Positions 24,731-33,370 of a stretch of DNA of 36,821 nucleotides are shown one piece after another (position 1 is the first letter of the stretch; every line of letters starts with the position of its first letter). The stretch spans positions 1 to 36,821 of the forward strand of contig DUVA01000081.1 of NCBI GenBank assembly GCA_012841305.1. The letters are read 5' to 3'. The notes beneath the pieces were generated by a model that ran no database searches, was not told where the DNA came from, and saw only the letters and a list, made by a program, of their open reading frames with translations. Origin of the DNA: Bacillota bacterium. GTDB lineage: Bacteria; Bacillota; SHA-98; UBA4971. The position numbers were made by a program, and so were the translations under genes.

Positions 24731-26282
24731 CTCTCTCCCCGGCCAATCTGCGCAAGGCGTCCGGGACGCTTCCCAGGATGTCCATGGCGGTAACACCCAT
24801 CTCACCATATCTTAAAGACGCAAGATCTCCGGCCAGTCCATGTACATAAACACCTAACACAGCTGCTTCTAAAGGCCTCATCCCTTGGGCAAGAAGCCCA
24901 ACGATAATCCCGGTAAGCACATCTCCGCTGCCTGCTGTCGCCATTCCGGGATTTCCTGTTGAGTTAACATAGGCGATTCCTGACGGGTCAGCGATTACTG
25001 TCCGAGCGCCTTTCAAAACCACAATCTTTCCCCACTGAGACGCTGCCCGAAGGGCTATGTTGAGCCTGTCCCGCTCAACTTCTTGTATGGGGAGGCCTGT
25101 CAACCTCGCCATCTCGCCGGGATGAGGAGTAAGCACAATCGGTGCCTTCGCAGCCTTCAGAGTGCCCGGATCCTGAGCAATAGCGTTTATCCCGTCAGCA
25201 TCTACCACCGTTGGAACAGATGTCGTCATTACCATATTCCTTACCAACTGAGCAGTCTCGCTGTGAGTGGATAATCCGGGCCCGATAGCCAATGCATCCG
25301 CACCGCGCGTAACCCCGTCAAGAAGAGGTTGAGCTTGCAGGCTTATGCTCCCCGATTCAGTCTCCGGGAGACCCCGAGTCATGACCTCAGTAAGCTTTGA
25401 ATTCATGACACTATGTAGACTAATGGGTACACCCAGAGTTACCAGGCCTGCACCTGCTTTCAGCGCTGCAGTGCCGGTAAGAGCAGCTGCGCCTGACATA
25501 TTCGGTGACCCGGCAATCACTAAAGCCTTCCCGAACGTACCTTTATGAGAGTCCTGATCCCGCACAGGAATCCAGTTGCTGATCTTATCAGCAGTGGAGA
25601 GATTCAACTTAAGACCGTCATCCACCAGAAGAGATCTGGGAAGGCCGATATCAGCAACAACCAATTCACCGGCGTAAGCTGCGCCCGGATAAAGGAGCAG
25701 TCCTACTTTGGGAAGGCCGAAAGTCACTGTATGAGTCGCCTTGACACAACTTGAACTTACCCTGCCGGTTGTGGAATCCAGTCCGGAAGGAACATCAACT
25801 GCAACAACAGGTCGCCCTGACTCATTAACAGTGTCGATTACATGACTGACATACCCTTCGACCTCTCCTTTAAACCCTGTGCCGAACACAGCATCGATTA
25901 CCAGGTCCGACATGGACATTGCAACCCTTGCAGTGGGAAGCCCGTCTGCATTCAGCTCCTCTACTTCCATTCCCATACCCATGAGGATATCTAGGTTGAT
26001 CTTGGCATCACCTTGAATTTGGCCGATCTCGCCCAGAAGAAAGGTTTTCACTCTGAACTGTGAGTTTGCCAGGTGCCTGGCAACAACGAATCCGTCCCCT
26101 CCGTTGTTGCCCTTACCGGCAAATATGCATACACGCGGGCTTGCCACATGCTCCAGAAGGTTCTTTACGGTATCAGCTACAGCTCGTCCTGCATTCTCCA
26201 TGAGCACAACACCGGGAATGCCCACTACTTCAATGGCGTTTCTGTCTATTTCGCGCATCTCGTCAGCAGTTACGATTTTCAA
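24684..26282 (-). CDS. nnr: bifunctional NAD(P)H-hydrate epimerase / ADP-dependent dehydratase
   Basis: This enzyme repairs hydrated NAD(P)H. The N-terminal YjeF-type epimerase domain has FAGKGNNGGDGFVVARHL and DAVFGTGFKGEV. The C-terminal kinase-fold dehydratase domain has SPNMSGAAALTGTAALKAGAG, LTPHPGEMARLTG and GNPGMATAGSGDVLTGIIVGLL. The ORF-track start at 26309 is inside acpS without a ribosome site. A TTG at 26282 is eight bases behind GGAGG and gives 532 residues starting MKIVTADEMREID, the expected N-terminus. It overlaps the acpS end by 20 bases, so expression is probably coupled. Confidence 0.94.
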   Translation of the reverse strand: MKIVTADEMREIDRNAIEVVGIPGVVLMENAGRAVADTVKNLLEHVASPRVCIFAGKGNNGGDGFVVARHLANSQFRVKTFLLGEIGQIQGDAKINLDILMGMGMEVEELNADGLPTARVAMSMSDLVIDAVFGTGFKGEVEGYVSHVIDTVNESGRPVVAVDVPSGLDSTTGRVSSSCVKATHTVTFGLPKVGLLLYPGAAYAGELVVADIGLPRSLLVDDGLKLNLSTADKISNWIPVRDQDSHKGTFGKALVIAGSPNMSGAAALTGTAALKAGAGLVTLGVPISLHSVMNSKLTEVMTRGLPETESGSISLQAQPLLDGVTRGADALAIGPGLSTHSETAQLVRNMVMTTSVPTVVDADGINAIAQDPGTLKAAKAPIVLTPHPGEMARLTGLPIQEVERDRLNIALRAASQWGKIVVLKGARTVIADPSGIAYVNSTGNPGMATAGSGDVLTGIIVGLLAQGMRPLEAAVLGVYVHGLAGDLASLRYGEMGVTAMDILGSVPDALRRLAGERGEKNVGCPSRQANRS

Positions 26283-26676
26283 GGTTTCCACCTCCGACGG
26301 CGACCGCAAAAGCTATGGCGAGAGTATCAGTGTGGGACATGCTTATGAAAACAGCTTTCGCGCCCCGTTCCTTGGCAAGTTCCTCTGCCCTGCCGAGCAA
26401 GCGTACATAAGGCTTTCCGGAAGGTTCGTTTGCGATCTCGATTTCATTCCATCCGATTCCGGATATCCCCTGACCCAGCGCCTTAGACACAGCTTCCTTA
26501 GCAGCGAACCTGCCGGCCAATTTCTCGTAGTGTCCTCCCTCTGCAGCATCCATCTCAATATCGGTAAACACCCGTCCGTGGAGCCTGTCTCCCTTACGCT
26601 CCATTAAGTCGCGAATTCTACTTACTTCGATGATGTCTACTCCGATACCGATTACTTGCCAATTACAGTCAGTCAA
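26263..26676 (-). CDS. acpS: holo-[acyl-carrier-protein] synthase
   Basis: AcpS attaches phosphopantetheine to the fatty-acid acyl carrier protein. The 137-residue product shows IGIGVDIIEVSRI with the Mg-binding Asp14, the RFAAKEAVSKALG motif, and SHTDTLAIAFAV at the end. It starts with TTG at 26676, with an AGGTG-like ribosome site about eight bases upstream, and lies 11 bases after glmM. The C-terminal tail NLENRNC extends a few residues beyond the usual end, in the overlap with nnr. It should not act on the malonate decarboxylase ACP, which uses the mdcB/mdcG route. Confidence 0.93.
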   Translation of the reverse strand: MTDCNWQVIGIGVDIIEVSRIRDLMERKGDRLHGRVFTDIEMDAAEGGHYEKLAGRFAAKEAVSKALGQGISGIGWNEIEIANEPSGKPYVRLLGRAEELAKERGAKAVFISMSHTDTLAIAFAVAVGGGNLENRNC

Positions 26677-26687
26677 AGTTGCAACAC

Positions 26688-28058
26688 CTATCCCAACTCT
26701 TCCTGTATTACTCTTGCTACCTCAGACACGACAGCCCTTACCATGGATTCCTCCGGGCCTTCACCCAGAATTCGAACCAACGACTCCGTGCCTGAAGGAC
26801 GCACAAAGATTCGTCCGTCTTTGCTCATCAACGCCTGAGCCCGCTCGATTGCCCGGTTTACTGCAGAGTTGGAAAACAAACCTCGCTTGTCGGTGACATT
26901 GACATTCACGAGGACTTGCGGGTAAACGTCCATCCATGAAGCCAGCTCAGATAGTTTCCCGCCTGTCCTACGAAGGACTGAAAGGAGGGCAAGGGCAGTA
27001 ATGATCCCGTCCCCTGTTGTATTTCGGTCCAGAAAGATTATGTGCCCTGACTGTTCACCGCCGAGGATGACATCTAGTTTTCTCATTTCTTCCAGGACAT
27101 ATCTGTCTCCGTTTTGCGCAATAACAACGTTACCGCCTTCACGGGCGAAGGCCTTTGACAGTCCTAGGTTACTGTATACAGTGGCGACAATCGTATTTCG
27201 CGGGAGCATCCCCCGTCGCAGAAGGTCTAACCCGCAAATAGCCATGATATGATCGCCGTTAACCAGATTGCCCTTCTCATCAACTGCAACCAACCTGTCA
27301 GCATCTCCATCATGCGCAAGTCCCAGGTCGGCACCGGCTTCAACGACCATTTCAGCCAGAACCTGAGGATGAGTAGAGCCACACCTGGCATTAATATTAG
27401 TTCCATCGGGCTTGTCATTTATCGCTGTCACGTGAACCCCGAGAGCTTCAAGCAGCCGTGGAGTATATAGTGACGCAGCGCCGTTTGCGCAATCCACGAC
27501 TACCCTCAAGCCTTCCAATCCAACATCAATTGTGCTCTTGGCGTGCATAAGATATCTTTCTCCGGCATCCGGGAGCCTTGACACCCTTCCGACGTTATTC
27601 CCTACCGGCCTGGGGAATTCATCATTAGTGTCAATAGACAGCATCCCTCGCTCATGAAATGCGATGTGCTTTTCTATTTCCAGCTCTTCTTCATCTGACA
27701 GCTTAAACCCGTCACCTGAGATGAACTTTATTCCATTGTACTCCATGGGATTATGAGAGGCTGAGATTATGATGCCTGCGTCAGCCGGAAGATCCCTCAC
27801 AAGGAATGCCACTCCGGGAGTGGGGATTACACCGACATCCACCGCTTGCCCCCCGACTGAGGCAATCCCTGCAATCACCGCAGCTTCCAGCATATCTCCG
27901 GAGAGTCGCGTGTCCCGTCCCACCACAACCGTAGGTGGGTTACCAAGTCTCCTTGTGATAATTCCGGCTCCAACTCGACCCAAGACAAAGGCTAACTCAG
28001 GGGAGAGAAACGCATTGGCGATTTCTCGCACCCCATCAGTCCCAAACAATCTCGTCAT
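26688..28058 (-). CDS. glmM: phosphoglucosamine mutase
   Basis: GlmM converts glucosamine-6-phosphate to glucosamine-1-phosphate for UDP-GlcNAc and cell-wall synthesis. The 456-residue protein starts MTRLFGTDGVREIAN. It carries the phosphoserine loop ISASHNPMEYNGIK (Ser101), the metal loop HDGDADRLVAVD, the sugar-binding GGEQSGHIIF and the phosphate-binding VRPSGTESLVRI. ATG 28058 has GGAGG eight bases upstream. It sits downstream of cdaA and cdaR, the conserved Bacillota arrangement in which c-di-AMP synthase and GlmM interact. Confidence 0.96.
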   Translation of the reverse strand: MTRLFGTDGVREIANAFLSPELAFVLGRVGAGIITRRLGNPPTVVVGRDTRLSGDMLEAAVIAGIASVGGQAVDVGVIPTPGVAFLVRDLPADAGIIISASHNPMEYNGIKFISGDGFKLSDEEELEIEKHIAFHERGMLSIDTNDEFPRPVGNNVGRVSRLPDAGERYLMHAKSTIDVGLEGLRVVVDCANGAASLYTPRLLEALGVHVTAINDKPDGTNINARCGSTHPQVLAEMVVEAGADLGLAHDGDADRLVAVDEKGNLVNGDHIMAICGLDLLRRGMLPRNTIVATVYSNLGLSKAFAREGGNVVIAQNGDRYVLEEMRKLDVILGGEQSGHIIFLDRNTTGDGIITALALLSVLRRTGGKLSELASWMDVYPQVLVNVNVTDKRGLFSNSAVNRAIERAQALMSKDGRIFVRPSGTESLVRILGEGPEESMVRAVVSEVARVIQEELG

Positions 28059-28104
28059 ATCCGGTTCCTCCTGATCAATATGACAATCCTAGGAAATCAT
28101 GGGT

Positions 28105-28851
28105 TTAGTCAGGCAGCGGCCCCAATTCGTCACCGGGAGCGATGGGCTCTTGGACCTCGTCTGACCCTTCCTCACCCAACGGAATGATCAGCATCTTGCG
28201 AATAGGCACAAACATGCGAATGGTTTGCGGCTGGATACTCAAATCCGCTACAAGATTGCCTGCTGCGTCCAGCGGGTTCACTTTCACACTCTTGGAAATA
28301 GCGGATGTGACACCTGACACATCAATATGAGCCACGACTTCCTCTATCGATTCCACTTGGCTCCTAGGCCCGATAACCGTAACGAATCTAGGCCACAGCT
28401 CCGGCTCAAGCGGAACATTGTTCTCCGCCGGATATCCGATTATCCCAGGCCGCACCTGGAAGTCTTCACTGACAATAGCGTCCATCTTTACCCCTACTGA
28501 CGCTGGAATAATCTCAACTACCTGGACGCCTTCAGGCGCTGATACCTGTACCCTTGCCGCATACTCCCCTTCACCGCGCCCTGCTACAGATACGTATGCT
28601 TTTACCTTCGAGCCATCCAAGGGCTCCACAAGATACTTGGGGCCGCGCACTCGGACCTCAACGTCTCTCGGCCTGGTCTCAACGGTGAATTCCGGCGGTG
28701 CGCCGTCTACCTCCACATCTGTTGTAACAAACCGCTCCACAGTATCGACCTGGGTTTTACTTATCTCTGCACCTGCCACAAACCATACGACGACAGCTAA
28801 CAGGACAGCTGCTACTTTAAGGTAGATCTCTCGAGGGACATGCACCTTCAC
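28105..28851 (-). CDS. cdaR: YbbR-domain protein, CdaA regulator
   Basis: CdaR is a membrane-anchored extracytoplasmic protein that modulates the diadenylate cyclase CdaA. One N-terminal helix (YLKVAAVLLAVVVWFVAGAEI) is followed by beta-rich YbbR repeats with the recurrent pattern VEVRVRGPKYLVEPL and VTVIGPRSQVESIEEVVAHIDV. A GTG at 28851, eight bases behind AAGGGGG, overlaps the cdaA stop codon in a GTGA junction, so I prefer it to the ORF-track start seven codons earlier. That gives 248 residues, shorter than Bacillus CdaR (over 400), so it has fewer YbbR repeats. Confidence 0.9.
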   Translation of the reverse strand: MKVHVPREIYLKVAAVLLAVVVWFVAGAEISKTQVDTVERFVTTDVEVDGAPPEFTVETRPRDVEVRVRGPKYLVEPLDGSKVKAYVSVAGRGEGEYAARVQVSAPEGVQVVEIIPASVGVKMDAIVSEDFQVRPGIIGYPAENNVPLEPELWPRFVTVIGPRSQVESIEEVVAHIDVSGVTSAISKSVKVNPLDAAGNLVADLSIQPQTIRMFVPIRKMLIIPLGEEGSDEVQEPIAPGDELGPLPD

Positions 28852-29699
28852 ATTACATGCCCCCTTAACCAAGCAGGAATCCCCTGCCGTAGCTTACTCC
28901 CATGCAGCAATTCTATGAGTCTCTCCTGGAGGGCGCTCTCATCAAGATAGCGCATTAGCTTCCCGCTGGATGCCAGGGAGATGACTCCTGTTTCCTCCGA
29001 CACCACTACGGACACGGCGTCAGACTGCTCTGACAAGCCCAGAGCTGCACGATGTCTAGTCCCAAGTCTCTTACTGATATTCGGATTTTCAGACAGAGGA
29101 AGGTAGCAGCCTGCAGCCATTATTCTGCCGCCGCGAATTATTACCGCACCGTCATGAAGCGGAGAATTGGGCATGAATATGTTTATCAGGAGTTCCGTTG
29201 AAACCACAGCGTCAATTCGCGTTCCTGTCTCCATTAACTCAGCAATACCCGTGTCGCGTTCAATAACGATAAGAGCCCCGATCTTATCTCTGGCCATCAC
29301 TGTCGCTGCTTTTGCAATATCAGAAATCAGAATTACCGTATCCTCTTTCTCCAGCAAACCTAAGGGGCCTGTGAATATACCTCCACGGCCGATTTGCTCA
29401 AGAGCTCTTCTAAGCTCAGGCAAGAACACTATGGGCAGAGCGACAAAAAGTATGGTAATCGTCTTCTGCAGGAGCCAATTCACTGTGCGCAGCTCAAGCA
29501 AATCGCTGAGCATGGTAGCGATGAAGATAACAGCGATACCCTTGAGGAGGGATACAGCTTTTGTTCCCCTAATGATGACCAGGAGCTTGTAAATGACATA
29601 GGCAACAATAAGAATATCGACTATGGAGCGAATTGCATTCGCCGCGTTTACTTTTGCCAGGCTTTCCGTAAGCCGCGCTACTGTGAAATTAAACGGCAT
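28848..29699 (-). CDS. cdaA: diadenylate cyclase (CdaA type)
   Basis: CdaA condenses two ATP into cyclic di-AMP, an essential second messenger in many Bacillota that controls potassium and osmotic balance. Several N-terminal helices (about residues 20-85) precede a DisA_N catalytic domain with LHDGAVIIRGGRI and GTRHRAALGLSEQSDAVSVVVSEETG, giving the DGA and RHR catalytic motifs. ATG 29699 follows GGGGGAGG closely; the ORF-track ATG seven codons upstream lacks its own ribosome site. It leads the cdaA-cdaR-glmM operon, and a promoter is visible just upstream. Confidence 0.95.
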   Translation of the reverse strand: MPFNFTVARLTESLAKVNAANAIRSIVDILIVAYVIYKLLVIIRGTKAVSLLKGIAVIFIATMLSDLLELRTVNWLLQKTITILFVALPIVFLPELRRALEQIGRGGIFTGPLGLLEKEDTVILISDIAKAATVMARDKIGALIVIERDTGIAELMETGTRIDAVVSTELLINIFMPNSPLHDGAVIIRGGRIMAAGCYLPLSENPNISKRLGTRHRAALGLSEQSDAVSVVVSEETGVISLASSGKLMRYLDESALQERLIELLHGSKLRQGIPAWLRGHVM

Positions 29700-29746
29700 G
29701 TGCCTCCCCCTTGGATCCATCCGGACGCAGCCTCTATCACAAATAT

Positions 29747-29775
29747 ATACTATACATTAATGGAATCCGATGCAA
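29747..29775 (-). promoter_or_regulatory. candidate sigma-A promoter of cdaA-cdaR-glmM
   Basis: On the minus strand TTGCAT and TAGTAT are separated by 17 bases, ending about 47 bases before the cdaA ATG. The overlapping sequence TATAGTATATAT offers alternative -10 boxes. It lies in the 126-base gap between apgM and cdaA, the only A+T-rich stretch there. Confidence 0.6.
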
Positions 29776-29825
29776 GGCTGATAAATCAATATTATCCAGA
29801 CAAACGCCATCTTCAGAGAAAGATC

Positions 29826-31031
29826 TTAGGCTCCAAATTTGCCCAACTTCAACCCATGCGCAAGGGCCAGAGGCAAAGCGCCGAGTGAAGGGAAGACCCC
29901 GAGATCCCCTTTTGCGCACACAGACTCGCCGAATTCCCGAATTCCCTGAGGCCTCACCCACTGTGAATGAATGAGGAATGGTACCGGATGCCAGCTATGG
30001 CCTTTCATTTTCGCAGGAGTGGAATGGTCACCGGTTACAATGAGGACGTCAGGCTTCAAGTCAAGGATTGACGGAACATAGCTGTCAAACTCCTGGATAA
30101 CTTCGACTTTACGCTGAAAATCACCGTCTTCTCCCGAGCTGTCAGTGTCTTTCACATGAACGTAGAAGAAATCATAGTCACCAAAGTTAACCTTGAGTGT
30201 CTCGATTTCATCTTTGATGTCTGACCCGGTTTCCAGGATTTCCATACCCACCAGCCTCGCCAGGCCACGGTACATAGGATAGCCTGCTATAGCAGCAGAA
30301 GTCAACTTAAATGCCTGGGACATACTGGGTATTTTGGGAAGGCCGGCAAAACCACGAAGCAAAACCATGTTTGCAGGATGCTCATTCCTTAACGCTTCTC
30401 TCACTTTCGAAATCCATTGATTTACAAGGCCTGCAGTGTAAGCTGCTTCAGACGTCCGCGCAGTTGCATCCTTCGGCCTCTCACCGACATGCTGAGGATC
30501 TGTGTCATCCAATTCACCGGACAGGCCTTCTCCGCGGAATACTGCCACAAAACGATGGAACTTTCCGGGCTCAAGAATGACTTCGACTCCTTCAACGGTG
30601 ACTGAACGAAGCGCCTCGATAAGACGTTGATTTTCCTCAGTGGGAATCCTTCCTGCACGCCTGTCGGTAATGACACCTGAGTCATCCACTGTGCAGAAAT
30701 TTCCTCTCGCTGCGACGTCAGAAGGCCCCAGCTTAAGCCCGACCCCCAGTGCCTCCAGAACCCCTCTGCCTATCTCGTGCTTGAGCGGATCATACCCAAA
30801 CAAAGCCAGATGTGAAGGCCCGCTTCCCGGTGTAATACCGAGAGAGACAGGCTCAGCTAAACCACAACTGGAGATAGCTGCCAAACTATCAAGATTTGGC
30901 GTATTTGCCTCTTCCAAGGCTGTGCGGCCAATACCGGGATAAGGTAGCCCTCCCATTCCGTCCACCACTACCATGACGATTTTAGTTTCTGTCTTTTGAC
31001 TGAGATTCCTTACGAGTTCGATATTCACCAC
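29826..31031 (-). CDS. apgM: 2,3-bisphosphoglycerate-independent phosphoglycerate mutase, archaeal type (ApgM)
   Basis: ApgM interconverts 3- and 2-phosphoglycerate in glycolysis. It belongs to the alkaline-phosphatase superfamily and differs from the longer GpmI of most bacteria. The 401-residue product has MVVVDGMGGLPYP with a metal-binding Asp, EANTPNLDSLA, the serine-containing GITPGSGPSHLALFGYDP, and the C-terminal metal motifs HVKDTDSSGEDGD and VIVTGDHSTPAKMKGHSWHPVP. The start GTG at 31031 lies ten bases behind GAGGAGG. It is divergent from the penicillin-binding protein gene. No other glycolysis gene is nearby. Confidence 0.93.
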   Translation of the reverse strand: MVNIELVRNLSQKTETKIVMVVVDGMGGLPYPGIGRTALEEANTPNLDSLAAISSCGLAEPVSLGITPGSGPSHLALFGYDPLKHEIGRGVLEALGVGLKLGPSDVAARGNFCTVDDSGVITDRRAGRIPTEENQRLIEALRSVTVEGVEVILEPGKFHRFVAVFRGEGLSGELDDTDPQHVGERPKDATARTSEAAYTAGLVNQWISKVREALRNEHPANMVLLRGFAGLPKIPSMSQAFKLTSAAIAGYPMYRGLARLVGMEILETGSDIKDEIETLKVNFGDYDFFYVHVKDTDSSGEDGDFQRKVEVIQEFDSYVPSILDLKPDVLIVTGDHSTPAKMKGHSWHPVPFLIHSQWVRPQGIREFGESVCAKGDLGVFPSLGALPLALAHGLKLGKFGA

Positions 31032-31205
31032 GTTGCTAATGCCTCCTCTGACTACTGTAAAACTCTTAACCTAGTTATTATTCGTTATGCCTTCATATTA
31101 TCCTCTCCGAAGCCCCCATAAGGACATACTACAATCGAATAAACGTGCGCTCCGGCTGAGGAGTGCAAATCCCCGACTCCCGGTCCTGTCCACATATAGC
31201 GGAAG

Positions 31206-33242
31206 GTGGTATACACGCTGAACAAAAACTCGGAAGAAACACAGAACTACCGAAAAAAGCCTGGCGTTACTTTGTCGTGGCGTTGGTGGGTAGTCATCCT
31301 GGTCTTCTCCGTCCTGGCAATTGCGGTGATTGCCGGCATCCGCCCTAACCCTTCCATCAGAGGAGAGAGTGTTTTCTACGACGCAAATGGCGTCGTCATA
31401 GCATCAACTGCAGCCCCGGGCAGAATTGAAGTGCCCCTTTCTGATATGGCCACTGACCTTCGCCACGCATTCGTCGCTGTAGAAGACTCCCGTTTCTATC
31501 AGCATCCGGGGCTTGATCCTGTGGGCATAGTAAGGGCATTCATACGAAACATCCGTGCAGGACGCATAGTTGAAGGAGGAAGCACAATTACTCAGCAACT
31601 GGCAAAGAACATGTACCTCCATTCAAAACGGACGGTCGGGAGAAAGTTGGCTGAAGCAGTCCTCGCCCTTTACCTGGAAGTTAGGTTTTCAAAAGACGAA
31701 ATCCTGGAACGCTACTTGAATCTGGTGTATCTGGGACACGGCGCCTACGGTGTTGAAGCAGGCGCAAGGCTCTACTTCGGAAAGCAAGCATCAGACCTCT
31801 CCCTTGCAGAAGCCTCTATGTTAGCAGGCATAACAAGAGCGCCGTTCTACTACTCACCTTACAGAGATATGGATGCTGCTGCAAGACGCAGGAAGACTGT
31901 ACTTGACAGAATGCTGGCAATGGACTACATCTCCCAAAAGGAAGCCTATGAGGCGGCAAGAGAAGCAGTCAGCGTCGTAGGAATTGGGAGACGAGAAACC
32001 AGGGCTGCTCCATATTTCATGGACTATGTCACTGACGAAGCTTTGAAACTTCTTGGAGACGAAGGCTCGTTGCTCTACTCAGGAAATCTAAGGATTCATA
32101 CATCTTTAGACATGGACTTTCAAAGAGCTGCGGAAAAGGCATTCTCAAAGGGGCTTGACGCTCTCACACCTTCTACTGATGCAGAAGGCTCCGATGCTGC
32201 TGTGAAACATCCGATTCAACCCCAAGGCGCCTTGGTGGCCATTGATCCGAGAACCGGACATGTCAAGGCTCTCATAGGTGGAAGGAGCTACTCTGAAACG
32301 CAGTTTAACCGCGCAATGCAAGCCCTCAGGCAACCAGGATCCTCGTTTAAGCCCTTTTTCTATGCAGCAGCCTTTGATAACGGCTTTACTGCCGCATCTA
32401 CGCTACCTTGTGAACCGGTAACATTCCCAACACAAAGGCAGCCGTACACTCCTACTGATTACGGCGAATTCCAATATCATTTCAGGTGGCTGACCCTAAG
32501 AGAAGCCTTAGTGACTTCGTGTAATGTGATATCTGTGTCCCTTGCAAATATCGTTGGTCCGGAGAAAGGGATAGAGTGGGCAAAACAGCTTGGCATAACA
32601 AGTCCTCTAAGGCCTAACTTATCTCTTGTCCTTGGAACTTCAGAGGTCACCCCGTTTGAAATGGCATTAGCCTTTGCGCCTTTCGCAAACGGAGGAAAGC
32701 GGGTCCAACCTGTATTTATAACATCCATTGAAGACAGATGGGGTCGGAAACTATATCAAGCTCGCGTAGTGGCCAGGCAAGTCCTTGACCCGCGAACCGC
32801 ATTTATCATAACTGACATACTGAGACAAGTCGTCAGCCAATGGGGAACTGCAGGGGGCGTATCATCCAGCATTACACGGCCGGTAGCTGCAAAGACAGGA
32901 TCAACACAGAATTACACTGATGCATGGTTCGTAGGATACACTCCGGACCTGGTATGTTCAGTGTACATCGGTAATGACGACCCCGGTGTTCCATTAGGGA
33001 AATCAGGAGGGGCGGCTGCAGGGCCCATCTTCGCGAATTTCATTGAAAATGCGCTTCAGGACAGTCCGGCGCTGTCGTTTCAAACGCCCCGTGGAATAGT
33101 CAGGGCAGAGATATGTCATGAGACAGGGTATCTGGCTTCGCCTACTTGCCCGAGCACACGTTGGGAACTGTTCAAAAGCGGCACTCAGCCGGTTTATGAA
33201 TGTCCTTGGCACTGGGCTTTTTCTGTTCACGCGCGCTACTAA
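31206..33242 (+). CDS. class A penicillin-binding protein (glycosyltransferase/transpeptidase, PBP1A type)
   Basis: This is the only plus-strand gene in the window. After a short cytoplasmic tail and one transmembrane helix (WWVVILVFSVLAIAVIAGI) comes a GT51 glycosyltransferase domain with VEDSRFYQHPGLD (catalytic Glu93) and GGSTITQQLAKNMYL. The transpeptidase domain carries RQPGSSFKP (Ser379, Lys382), TSCN and AAKTGSTQNYTDAWFVGYTP. It polymerises and crosslinks peptidoglycan outside the membrane. The ORF-track start is GTG 31206, which overlaps its own best ribosome site GGAAGGTGG. A CTG at 31218 is spaced properly behind that site, so the true start may be four codons later. Length of 678 residues is ordinary, with a very short C-terminal tail. 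Confidence 0.93.
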   Translation: MVYTLNKNSEETQNYRKKPGVTLSWRWWVVILVFSVLAIAVIAGIRPNPSIRGESVFYDANGVVIASTAAPGRIEVPLSDMATDLRHAFVAVEDSRFYQHPGLDPVGIVRAFIRNIRAGRIVEGGSTITQQLAKNMYLHSKRTVGRKLAEAVLALYLEVRFSKDEILERYLNLVYLGHGAYGVEAGARLYFGKQASDLSLAEASMLAGITRAPFYYSPYRDMDAAARRRKTVLDRMLAMDYISQKEAYEAAREAVSVVGIGRRETRAAPYFMDYVTDEALKLLGDEGSLLYSGNLRIHTSLDMDFQRAAEKAFSKGLDALTPSTDAEGSDAAVKHPIQPQGALVAIDPRTGHVKALIGGRSYSETQFNRAMQALRQPGSSFKPFFYAAAFDNGFTAASTLPCEPVTFPTQRQPYTPTDYGEFQYHFRWLTLREALVTSCNVISVSLANIVGPEKGIEWAKQLGITSPLRPNLSLVLGTSEVTPFEMALAFAPFANGGKRVQPVFITSIEDRWGRKLYQARVVARQVLDPRTAFIITDILRQVVSQWGTAGGVSSSITRPVAAKTGSTQNYTDAWFVGYTPDLVCSVYIGNDDPGVPLGKSGGAAAGPIFANFIENALQDSPALSFQTPRGIVRAEICHETGYLASPTCPSTRWELFKSGTQPVYECPWHWAFSVHARY

Positions 33243-33301
33243 TTCGCTCCGTGTCACTTCTTTGTCCCGTTCCACGCAGATTCCGATTCCTATTCCTACT
33301 C

Positions 33302-33370
33302 CAGACAGAATCCCCTATCCCAGATAGAGCCCTCTATTCCTCGTAGAGCCCCCCTATTCCAGGTAGAGCT
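33302..33370. repeat. short tandem repeat, about 20-base period, three and a half copies
   Basis: Three imperfect units lie in a row: CAGACAGAATCCCCTATCC, CAGATAGAGCCCTCTATTCC and TCGTAGAGCCCCCCTATTCC, followed by a partial AGGTAGAGCT. The array fills the gap between the convergent PBP and yhaM genes and supplies the yhaM stop codon. One unit contains ATAGAG-CC-CTCTAT, a small palindrome. Just before it is a simpler GATTCC/TATTCC run (33280-33300). A bidirectional terminator role is possible but there is no T-run. Confidence 0.7.

Noticed and set aside
31158-31185. tRNA T-arm-like sequence (GTGCAAATCCCCGACTCC) before the PBP gene
   Set aside because: The five-base T stem does not pair properly and no D arm, anticodon arm or acceptor stem is found upstream.
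31032-31205. Promoters for the divergent apgM and PBP genes
   Set aside because: Weak TAATAT and TACAAT boxes are visible, but none has an acceptable -35 box at 16-18 bases, so I list none.
33302-33370. CRISPR-like short repeats
   Set aside because: The units are directly adjacent without spacers, degenerate, and no cas genes are nearby.
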